From Natrialba taiwanensis DSM 12281 (GTDB taxonomy: Archaea; Halobacteriota; Halobacteria; Halobacteriales; Natrialbaceae): DNA of 64,000 nucleotides. This document shows positions 35,945 to 43,064 of the stretch, one piece after another. The position numbers and the translations under genes were made by a program. Positions within the stretch are counted from its first letter, which is position 1, and every line of letters starts with the position of its first letter. The stretch is from the NCBI RefSeq assembly GCF_000337595.1, contig NZ_AOIL01000009.1:4343-68342 (forward strand), written 5' to 3'. The notes under the pieces are model-generated. The model did not search any database. It had not been told where the DNA came from and worked only from the letters and a program-made list of their open reading frames with translations.

Positions 35945-36726
35945 TCCGCCTCGTTGAACTCGTCGACCAGCTCACGACGCTCGTCGGTGGCGAACTGTTC
36001 CCACCAGAGCTCAGCCTCTCGCTCGCGCGCTTCCTCGAGGGTTTCGGCGCGGGAGGCGTCGTTGAGCGCCCGCTTCGAGTTCTTCACTGCCTTTCGGCCG
36101 GTGTTCTGGATTCCGGCGGCGATTTCGGCGACGGTGTCGTCGAGTTCCGCTCTCGGAACGGCGCGGTTGAGCAGCCCGATCCGTTCCGCTTCGGCCGCGT
36201 CGATCATCCCCGCCGTGTACACGAGTTCTTTCGCCTTCGCCTCGCCGACGAGTTCGACGGCTCGCCACGTCGAGCCGCCGGTCGGGATCTGTCCGATGTT
36301 GGCGGTCGGGACGCCGAACTGTGCGTCCTCGACCGCGATGCGGATGTCGCAGTACATCGCGAGGATCAGCCCGCCGCCGACGCAGTATCCGTTTATCTTC
36401 GCGATGACCGGGGCGTGACACTCGTAGGGCTTTTGATACATCTGGTAGAACAGTTCCTGCCGGTCCCGCTGCAGCGGATCGTGCTCCGCCGCCGGGCCGG
36501 CGTACTGCGAGATGTCCGCGCCGGCGGAAAACGCGTCGTCGCCCTCGCCCGTGATTACGACGGCGTCAATGGTGCGGGTGAGCTGGATCTCGTCGAACGC
36601 GCGTTTGAGATCGAGCATGACCTCGTTGTTGAGAGCGTTGTGGACCTCGGGTCGGTGAAACTCGATCGTCGCGATACCGTCTTCGATATCGAGAGTGATA
36701 CTCTCGTAGGCGCTATAGCTGACCAT
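35941..36726 (-). CDS. crotonase-fold enzyme lacking both hydratase glutamates
   Basis: A 261-residue member of the enoyl-CoA hydratase/isomerase family. The oxyanion-hole and CoA segments are present: FSAGADISQY, INGYCVGGGLILAMYCDIRIA and FGVPTANIGQIPTGGSTWR. In active hydratases the two catalytic glutamates occur as GGGxELA and FGxPE. Here these positions are Ile (GGGLILA) and Thr (FGVPT). It is therefore unlikely to hydrate enoyl-CoA and may be an isomerase, hydrolase or decarboxylase on a CoA ester. It is translationally coupled to the class III CoA-transferase. A GGTAT-containing inverted-site pair lies in its promoter. Confidence 0.85.
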   Translation of the reverse strand: MVSYSAYESITLDIEDGIATIEFHRPEVHNALNNEVMLDLKRAFDEIQLTRTIDAVVITGEGDDAFSAGADISQYAGPAAEHDPLQRDRQELFYQMYQKPYECHAPVIAKINGYCVGGGLILAMYCDIRIAVEDAQFGVPTANIGQIPTGGSTWRAVELVGEAKAKELVYTAGMIDAAEAERIGLLNRAVPRAELDDTVAEIAAGIQNTGRKAVKNSKRALNDASRAETLEEAREREAELWWEQFATDERRELVDEFNEAE

Positions 36727-36733
36727 ACCTCAC

Positions 36734-36779
36734 GTTGTATACCGCGAAATACGACAAAAAAGTTTGTGTTACAATACCA
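36734..36779 (-). promoter_or_regulatory. candidate operator pair upstream of the crotonase operon
   Basis: Minus-strand TGGTATTGTAA (36779-36769) and GGTATAC (36743-36737) lie within 55 bases of ATG 36726. The first is almost identical to TGGTATTGTGA upstream of the second tctC (37607-37617), suggesting a shared regulator. Confidence 0.4.
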
Positions 36780-36907
36780 ATCACACAGTCGAACCGAGCC
36801 GCTGGGCGCTCGTTCGGTCACAGCACGAGCGCGACAATCGACGCTGCGCTACCGAACGGACGATCCGATAGGGTCAGCGCCCGAGGTCGGGAAGTCGACT
36901 CGTCGGG

Positions 36908-37333
36908 TCACTCGGCACGGATCGAAACGACGGGGACGGACGCATTGAGCAGCACCGACTGGGCGACGCTTCCGAACAGCGCCTTTCCGACCGGCGAGCG
37001 CTTCCGCCCCGCGACGACGATATAGTTCGCCCCTTCGTCGGCGTAGCTGCCGATCTCGTCCGCGGGATCGCCCATGAGGCCGACGGGCGTCGCGTCGACG
37101 TTCGCCCGGTCGATGGCTTCCGCTGCGATGTCCGCCGCGATTTGCACCACGTCTTCGGTCGGAATCGGCTCGCCTGTTTCGTTCACGGTCGTCCGCTCCA
37201 GCGAGACGAACTCGTCGCGGGTGAGAACGTGAACGATTTCGACCGGCTCGTCGAACGCCTTGCCCAGTTCGTGTGCTTGCCTGACGATATCCGGCGCTCT
37301 ATCGGACCGATCGACTGCTCCAATGACAGTCAT
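36908..37333 (-). CDS. universal stress protein, UspA family (second copy)
   Basis: A 141-residue Usp-fold protein. It begins MTVIGAVDRSDRAPDIV and ends with VVAGRKRSPVGKALFGSVAQ, the nucleotide-binding signature. It is close in sequence to the copy at 8853. The frame is open five codons upstream of ATG 37333, but the family start is here. It lies between the crotonase operon (same strand, 181 bases ahead) and the divergent second TTT operon, mirroring the first copy's position beside a transporter. Regulation of carboxylate uptake is a plausible but unproven role. Confidence 0.88.
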   Translation of the reverse strand: MTVIGAVDRSDRAPDIVRQAHELGKAFDEPVEIVHVLTRDEFVSLERTTVNETGEPIPTEDVVQIAADIAAEAIDRANVDATPVGLMGDPADEIGSYADEGANYIVVAGRKRSPVGKALFGSVAQSVLLNASVPVVSIRAE

Positions 37334-37606
37334 AGCTACACTCTCCATCTCCGTCCATAAAGAATTTACCCGGATTCGATCGCAGTACCCGCGGAAACCG
37401 CGACGTTGGGACCGAGCAGCCGTCGAATCGCTGGGTATCTCCGGTTCGACGATGACGCCGGAGCGCGACCGTCGTTCGAATACTGGCGTTCAGCGGTCGG
37501 CTTCAGCGGCCGATGGACGATCCCGCCCGGACGGCTCGCCGAACAAAAATTCAATACTGGATAGTGACTAACCAAGGGGAATCTTTATGTCTATACTCTT
37601 TGATCA

Positions 37607-37649
37607 TGGTATTGTGAACCTGGCACACGACGTTACATAACATATACCA
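37607..37649 (+). promoter_or_regulatory. promoter and candidate operator of the second TTT operon
   Basis: A TATA-like AACATATA at 37639-37646 is 24-31 bases before ATG 37670. Inverted half-sites TGGTAT (37607-37612) and ATACCA (37644-37649) bracket the region, the second overlapping the TATA box, so a bound repressor would block transcription. The left half-site is shared with the crotonase operon promoter. Confidence 0.45.
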
Positions 37650-37669
37650 GGATTCGTGGCTCGATAAGC

Positions 37670-38743
37670 ATGTCCGAGAGAAAGCAACGACAGCAGGTGG
37701 TAGCAGCAAGCATATCGACCAGGCGACGGTTCCTTCGAGTGGCCGGCGCTGGGACGGCCGTATCGCTAGCAGGATGTCTCACAGAAGACGGGCCGGGTGT
37801 CGATGCCGACGAAAATTGGGAGCCGTCCGAGACGGTCCGATACATCGTTCCGTACGACGAGGGCGGTGGGACCGATGTGTACGCACGCGGCATCGTCGAA
37901 CCGCTCACCGACGCCATGGGGCAAGACATTCAGATCGACAACGTGCCCGGCGGCGGCGGTCTCAACGGCTTCGGCGACCTCTACGGATCCCAGCCCGACG
38001 GGCACACCATCTCGGGGAGCGCCGTCCCGCTCGAGGTAACACCGCAACTGCTCGAGGATCCCGGGTTCGACCAGCGCGACTTGAACGGGCTCGGCATCAT
38101 CGGTCGCTCGACGTGGTGTCTCATCGTCAACGAGGAGTACGAAGGGGAAGTCGAGACGTTCGACGACGTCAAAGAAAAGCACAACTCCGGTGAGTGGGAC
38201 TCCATCGGCATTCAGGAGCCGGGAAGCCCGCAGGACATCATGACGCTGCTGGCAAAACACGAGCCGGAGTACGCCGACGAGTACGACTGGCAGTGGGAGA
38301 ATCGCGTTCAGTACACCGGCACCGGGCCGATCGCGGAGGCGGTGACTTCCGGCGAGGTGCCCTGTGGGATCGGGACCGACGCCGGGACGCGACCCAACGT
38401 CGATTCCGGCGGAGTGTACCCGGTCTGTACGTTCTTCAGCGAGGGGACCGACGTGTATCCCGACATCCCGTCGGTCACCGACGAGGGGTACCCGAACATG
38501 GACTTCGTCGCGGGCGTCAATCGCGGCCTGTACGCGCCGCCGGACACGTCCGAGAACATCATCGACGAACTCGCAAATCGAATCGAAGAAGCCACTCAGG
38601 ACGAGCGATACGAGGAGTGGTCCGAGGAGACTGGAAACCCGATCTTCTTCGAGGGACCCGACGCCGCTACCGCGGCCATCGACGACGCCTTCGAGGAGTT
38701 CGAAGACCTGGACATCGTCAGTCTCGTTGATGAACACTCCTAG
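37670..38743 (+). CDS. tctC: TctC-family solute-binding lipoprotein (second TTT system)
   Basis: A 357-residue receptor of a tripartite tricarboxylate transporter. The signal has the twin-arginine motif RRRFLRVAGAG and a lipobox ending LAGC, predicting Tat export and lipid anchoring. The mature N-terminus carries VPYDEGGGTDVYARGIVEP, the family signature. It is very acidic, as expected for an exposed haloarchaeal protein. It leads an operon with tctB and tctA. Overall similarity to the first TctC is moderate, so the two systems probably bind different carboxylates. Nearby tartrate/D-malate dehydrogenase-like and glycerate kinase genes suggest a hydroxydicarboxylate. Confidence 0.9.
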   Translation: MSERKQRQQVVAASISTRRRFLRVAGAGTAVSLAGCLTEDGPGVDADENWEPSETVRYIVPYDEGGGTDVYARGIVEPLTDAMGQDIQIDNVPGGGGLNGFGDLYGSQPDGHTISGSAVPLEVTPQLLEDPGFDQRDLNGLGIIGRSTWCLIVNEEYEGEVETFDDVKEKHNSGEWDSIGIQEPGSPQDIMTLLAKHEPEYADEYDWQWENRVQYTGTGPIAEAVTSGEVPCGIGTDAGTRPNVDSGGVYPVCTFFSEGTDVYPDIPSVTDEGYPNMDFVAGVNRGLYAPPDTSENIIDELANRIEEATQDERYEEWSEETGNPIFFEGPDAATAAIDDAFEEFEDLDIVSLVDEHS

Positions 38744-38777
38744 TCCGGAGTGATACTTCAACCGCCATATTATAGTT

Positions 38778-39398
38778 ATGAGTTCAAAATACACCGAACA
38801 TAACGTAACGGCAGAGCAGATAATGCTCGTTGTTCTGGTCGGGGTGAGCGCGCTATTCATCGTCGAGCCGATTTTGAGTAACTACCCCGACGATGCTCGA
38901 GTGTTCCCTCAGTTGACCGCGTCGATCGTTTTCGTCGGCTCGCTGTTGTTACTCTTCCGGGACTACCTCCCGGGGCCGCTCCGGACGTTCGTCGCCGAGA
39001 GCATTTCGATTACGAGTACCGACGAGTCTGATATCCCGGGAAGTGAAGCGAACCTCGAGGAGTCGGAGACGACCGACGAGGAGTACGAAGCGGAGACGCT
39101 CGGAGCCGAGTACGGCTACAAGGTGGACGAGACGACGTTTATGGTGGTCACGACGATCCTGTACTTCGCGGGCGGGTGGGCCGCCGGCTTCCTCTTCGCG
39201 ACGCCGATTTACGTCCTCGGCTATACGCTCTGGTTCCGTACCAACCCCGTTACCAGCGTCTTGCTCGCCGTCCTGGGAACGTTCGTCATCTACCTCTTCA
39301 TGACGTACCTCGTCCTCCCGTTCGACCAGGGACACATCTTCGACTTCAGTCCGTTCCTGCCGCTGCTGGTCGAGCCGATCACCGGGGGTGGGGTGTAA
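38778..39398 (+). CDS. tctB: TctB small membrane subunit (second TTT system)
   Basis: A 206-residue protein with four membrane helices (about 17-35, 45-62, 120-145 and 150-185) separated by a long acidic loop of some 50 residues. The family match is by size, topology and position; sequence similarity to the first TctB is low. It starts 34 bases after tctC and its stop abuts the tctA start, implying coupling. Confidence 0.82.
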   Translation: MSSKYTEHNVTAEQIMLVVLVGVSALFIVEPILSNYPDDARVFPQLTASIVFVGSLLLLFRDYLPGPLRTFVAESISITSTDESDIPGSEANLEESETTDEEYEAETLGAEYGYKVDETTFMVVTTILYFAGGWAAGFLFATPIYVLGYTLWFRTNPVTSVLLAVLGTFVIYLFMTYLVLPFDQGHIFDFSPFLPLLVEPITGGGV

Positions 39399-40901
39399 AT
39401 GGCGGCGGTCAGCGCCTTCTTCGAAGGGTTGTCGATCGCGCTGAGCTGGCCGACGATTGGATGGCTCGCGGTCGGAATGATGCTCGGAATCGTCCTGGGA
39501 GCGCTACCGGGTATCGGTTCGCCGGTCGGGATGGCGATCGTGCTCCCGCTCACGCTGCCGCTCGAGACGACGGCCGCGATCATCCTTCTAGTGGCGATCT
39601 ACAGCGGCGCGATGTTCGGCGGCTCGATTGCCGCCATCCTGCTCAACGCTCCGGGCACGGAGTCGGCCGCGGCGACGACGCTCGACGGGTATCCGATGGC
39701 ACAGAACGGCCTGGCGAAGAACGCACTGGCGATCGCGACGGCGGCGTCGGCGCTGAACGGCTTCCTCGCGGCGATAGCGCTGGTCGTCCTGTCGCCGCTG
39801 CTCATCGAGATCGTCCTCGCGTTCGGATCGCCGGAGTACTTCCTCCTCGCCGTCCTCGGCATCTCCCTCATCACGATCGTCACGCAGGGATCGATCGTCA
39901 AGGGGCTCGTCGCCGGTGCGCTCGGTTTCATGATCTCGACGATCGGCACCGCGATCCTCAGTCCGCGTCCGCGATACACGTTCGGGCAGTTCGGACTCTA
40001 CAACGGGATCGACTTCGTCGCGGCGCTGATCGGGATGTTCGCGTTCGCCGAGATGATGAAGCTCGCAGCACAGAAGCAGATTTCTCAAGACGATCTCGAT
40101 ATCGCGGGCAGCGTTCGGGAGGGGGCGAAGACGGTGTTCAAGTACCCGGTGACGACGATCAAGTCCGGACTGATCGGAATGGGAATCGGGATGATCCCCG
40201 GCTCGGGCGCGACGACGTCGACGTTCGTCGCGTACGCGGAGGAGGCCCGTTCGTCGGCCACAGACGGATCGTTCGGCGACGGGGACCCCCGCGGCGTCAT
40301 CGCACCCGAGGGAGCGAACAACCCGACCGTCAGCGGCTCGCTCATTCCGACCCTGTCGTTCGGCATTCCGGGCAGCGGCTCGACGGCCGTCCTACTCGGC
40401 GGTATCCTGATGCACGGACTCCAACCGGGGCCCGTCCTCTTCGGCGAACAGCTCCACATCACGTACGCGCTGTTCATCTCGCTGTTCCTCAGCAACATCC
40501 TTATCGTCGTCGTCGGCCTGACGGTGATTCCGTACGCGAGCAAGATCACGGAAATCGATACGAACCTCATCATCCCGATGGTCATCGTCCTCTCGTTCGC
40601 GGGGGCCTACACGCTCAATCAGAACTGGTGGGACGTCGGCGCCGTCGTCGTACTCGGCCTTCTCGGGTTCTACATGGTCCGGTACAACTACTCGGTCATC
40701 GCGTTCGTCCTCGGTATCGTTCTCGGTCCCATCGCCGAGCAAAACTTCTTCCGGTCGCTACAGATCTCCGGCGGCGAGTACACGATCTTCGTCGATCCGG
40801 TGAACCAGCCGCTCTCGTTCCTGCTCACCATCGCGATTCTCGTCGTGCTGTTCGGTCCGTTCGTGAAGGGACGCGTCGAACGAGTCGTCAGCCGGACCTG
40901 A
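39399..40901 (+). CDS. tctA: TctA large membrane subunit (second TTT system)
   Basis: A 500-residue channel subunit with the complete TctA motif set: LGALPGIGSPVGMAI, YSGAMFGGSIAAILLNAPG with DGYPMAQNG, IGMIPGSGATTSTFVAYAEEAR, GANNPTVSGSLIPTLSFG and GIPGSGSTAVLLGGILMHG. It is a homologue of the TctA at 4395. With TctB and TctC it forms a secondary, binding-protein-dependent carboxylate importer. A frameshifted cupin gene follows about 130 bases later. Confidence 0.93.
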   Translation: MAAVSAFFEGLSIALSWPTIGWLAVGMMLGIVLGALPGIGSPVGMAIVLPLTLPLETTAAIILLVAIYSGAMFGGSIAAILLNAPGTESAAATTLDGYPMAQNGLAKNALAIATAASALNGFLAAIALVVLSPLLIEIVLAFGSPEYFLLAVLGISLITIVTQGSIVKGLVAGALGFMISTIGTAILSPRPRYTFGQFGLYNGIDFVAALIGMFAFAEMMKLAAQKQISQDDLDIAGSVREGAKTVFKYPVTTIKSGLIGMGIGMIPGSGATTSTFVAYAEEARSSATDGSFGDGDPRGVIAPEGANNPTVSGSLIPTLSFGIPGSGSTAVLLGGILMHGLQPGPVLFGEQLHITYALFISLFLSNILIVVVGLTVIPYASKITEIDTNLIIPMVIVLSFAGAYTLNQNWWDVGAVVVLGLLGFYMVRYNYSVIAFVLGIVLGPIAEQNFFRSLQISGGEYTIFVDPVNQPLSFLLTIAILVVLFGPFVKGRVERVVSRT

Positions 40902-41016
40902 ACTCTTTCCATCGCCTTCCCGTCGTCCCGCGCACGTCGACCGTCGTCTCGTAAGCGTTCGTGGCGTATGGCCCGGTTCCGGACCGGATCAATCACAAGG
41001 TCTAACTGAACGGCAC

Positions 41017-41036
41017 CTACCATTGTAGTATGGTAG
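41017..41036 (+). promoter_or_regulatory. palindrome across the cupin start codon
   Basis: CTACCAT, six bases, then ATGGTAG: a perfect 7-base inverted repeat whose right arm contains the cupin ATG at 41030. In a leaderless gene this would place a bound protein over the transcription start. A candidate operator. Confidence 0.4.
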
Positions 41037-41451
41037 ACGATTGGGAACACACGTCATTGAACGACCTCGGGACGAATCCGGAGAAACCGGGGCGGCGATG
41101 GGAGGTGTCACCGGCGCTGGGTATCGACGAGTTCAATTTCAACGTGGCCGTGCTCGAGCGGGAGGAGCGTCTCTCACAGAATCACTTCCACTATCACGAA
41201 AATCAGAAGGAGCTGTTTTACGTCGTCTCCGGTGCGTGTCGCGTCGAAACGCGAGAGGAGGGTTTCACCACGACCGAAGACGAGTTCATCGTCTTCCGGG
41301 ACGGGCCGGGGGGCGCACACCCGTGCACAATCCGTTCGACGAGCCGTGCAAACTCGTCGCGATCGGTTGGCCGCAGGACGGTCGGTATCCGGTCCGCCAG
41401 CTCGAAACGGCGGCGGACGTAATCGACGCGACCGAAGCGGAGCGCGACTGA
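41030..41451 (+). pseudogene. cupin-domain protein with a frameshift
   Basis: A small single-domain cupin of about 140 residues. The first frame gives the metal-binding motif as HFHYHENQKELFYVVSGACR, with the two histidines and glutamate of cupin motif 1, then TTEDEFIVFRDGPGG. At a six-G run near 41307-41312 the frame breaks; the +1 frame continues as TPVHNPFDEPCKLVAIGWP and ends EAERD, the expected cupin motif 2 and C-terminus. One base inserted or deleted in the G run would restore the gene, so this may be a recent mutation or a sequencing error. Its role is unknown; cupins near transporters may modify or sense the substrate. Confidence 0.65.
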
Positions 41452-41688
41452 ATCGGACGACGAGATGGCGCGAGCGCGACGGTGTCGCCGTCCGATCGGT
41501 ATTGTCCCGCTTCGCGTGGCCGCGTCCCCACCCGTGCGAACGATCCGGGGGTGGCTCGTGCTCGTCGGGATCTGCCACAACAGCTCGGCGCTGGTGTACG
41601 CCATCTACGCTAGATCGTGCTGTACGCGACGAGCTGTCTATCGTGACCGGTCTCTCTCGCCGCCATGTAACGGACCGCCGTCGGGAAG

Positions 41689-42621
41689 TCAGGATGATCG
41701 CAGCCGCGCCACCGGGCGACGGCTCCCGGCGAAATCCGCGATCACCGCCCCGGTCAACTGTTCGATGACGTAGTAGGTGATGATCGCGAGGACGGCGATT
41801 CCCGATGCGTACTCCGCGGCGATGAGCAAGGCGATGCCGAGGTTCTTGAAACTGCCAGCGAAGAATATCGGGAGAGTTCGCCGCCGGCCAAGGTCGCAGT
41901 AGCGCCCCGCGGCGTATGCCATCGCCGATCCGAGCCCGAGAATCGCGATCGAGACGGCGACCAGGTTGAGGAGAGTGCGAACGGGAACGGTCGCAGGATC
42001 GGCACCGGCGACGCCTGTGTAGATGATGAGCGCGATTGCAGCGCCGGACCCGTACTCCGCCGTCCGGTCCGAGAGCGCAGTGTCCGGAACCAGCCTCGTA
42101 AGCACCACGGCGGCGCCAACGATGAGCAGGACGTCGGTGAGAATCGATCGGACCGGGACGGCACCGTTCCGATCGGCGAGGACCAGAAGTAACAGCGGTG
42201 TCGCGATCGGTGCGAGGAGAATCGACGCGATCGAAACGATCGCGGCGAGCTGTGTGTCACCACGGGAGAACCGCGTCCAGACGATCGCGCTCCCCGCCGT
42301 CGTGGGGACCGCGAGCGTGATCGCGATCCCCGTGAGCGCCGCGTTCGAGAGCGCGAAGCTCGCGAGCGCAACGCCGACGAACGGAAGCAAGACGTATCCG
42401 AGGCCGAGCGAGAGGGCGGCCGGCACCCCGACCGCGTACGGGTTCACCTCGCCGAGGGAGAGCCCGCGAACGGAACTGTACACGAGGAAGATCACCAGCG
42501 GCGTCAGGAGCACGCTCGTGTACCGTTCGGGACCGGGAACAAGCAGTCCGACGGTCGCCGAGAAGAGGACGGCCAGGATGTTCTTTTGGTCAGCCAGGCG
42601 GCCGAAATCGGGGAGTGCCAT
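41689..42621 (-). CDS. bile acid:sodium symporter (BASS)-like transporter
   Basis: A 310-residue membrane protein with about nine or ten helices. The family features are ITLAVPTTAGSAIVWTRF in the first half and FFAGSFKNLGIALLIA in the second, corresponding to the crossed helices that bind sodium in BASS/ACR3 proteins. Such carriers move organic anions such as pyruvate, glycolate or pantoate. The start is ATG 42621. It is divergent from the large FAD/Fe-S dehydrogenase gene, so a role in importing its substrate, for instance glycolate or lactate, is plausible but inferred. Confidence 0.8.
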   Translation of the reverse strand: MALPDFGRLADQKNILAVLFSATVGLLVPGPERYTSVLLTPLVIFLVYSSVRGLSLGEVNPYAVGVPAALSLGLGYVLLPFVGVALASFALSNAALTGIAITLAVPTTAGSAIVWTRFSRGDTQLAAIVSIASILLAPIATPLLLLVLADRNGAVPVRSILTDVLLIVGAAVVLTRLVPDTALSDRTAEYGSGAAIALIIYTGVAGADPATVPVRTLLNLVAVSIAILGLGSAMAYAAGRYCDLGRRRTLPIFFAGSFKNLGIALLIAAEYASGIAVLAIITYYVIEQLTGAVIADFAGSRRPVARLRSS

Positions 42622-43064
42622 CCGTGTAGTTACGTTTCGACCCTCGGAACGCCGTCGGCGTCCGAGCAGCGCGTAGTTCGGGACACGGTGCCGGGTTATT
42701 TATTCGTTGGGTCGGTCGCGAGTTCGGTCCGGTTCAGTCCGATCCAGTCCGATGTTCCGTCGAATCGCGACGCGAAGCGGCACAACAGTTATGTGCATTC
42801 CCTGTACTAACGTGTACCACGCACAGAACGTGCAAGCAAGTAGCAACCGACCGGTAGCTGCGGTAGGATCTGCAAACGGTCGCGAGGTCGCATCCCCCGT
42901 ATTCGGTTCGACGTCCGGTGGGAGAGCGACCGGCGGCTATCAGTCGTCGACCGACGGCGTGGATTCACGTCTTGTGCCAGCCCCGTGCGGGAGACGAACG
43001 CCGTTCTCGCTTGCACTACCGAGATGCGGGCGTCCGAGACGACACCAGCACACACCGAACACAC
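42622..43064. other. divergent promoter region without a gene
   Basis: About 440 bases between the BASS transporter and the FAD/Fe-S dehydrogenase. An in-frame extension of the dehydrogenase to 42918 is not family-like. A TATA-like GTTATTTATT near 42692 may serve the transporter. Confidence 0.45.

Noticed and set aside
39176-40954. 592-codon frame overlapping tctB/tctA of the second TTT system
   Set aside because: Out-of-frame shadow rich in arginine; TctB and TctA in the other frame carry all family motifs.
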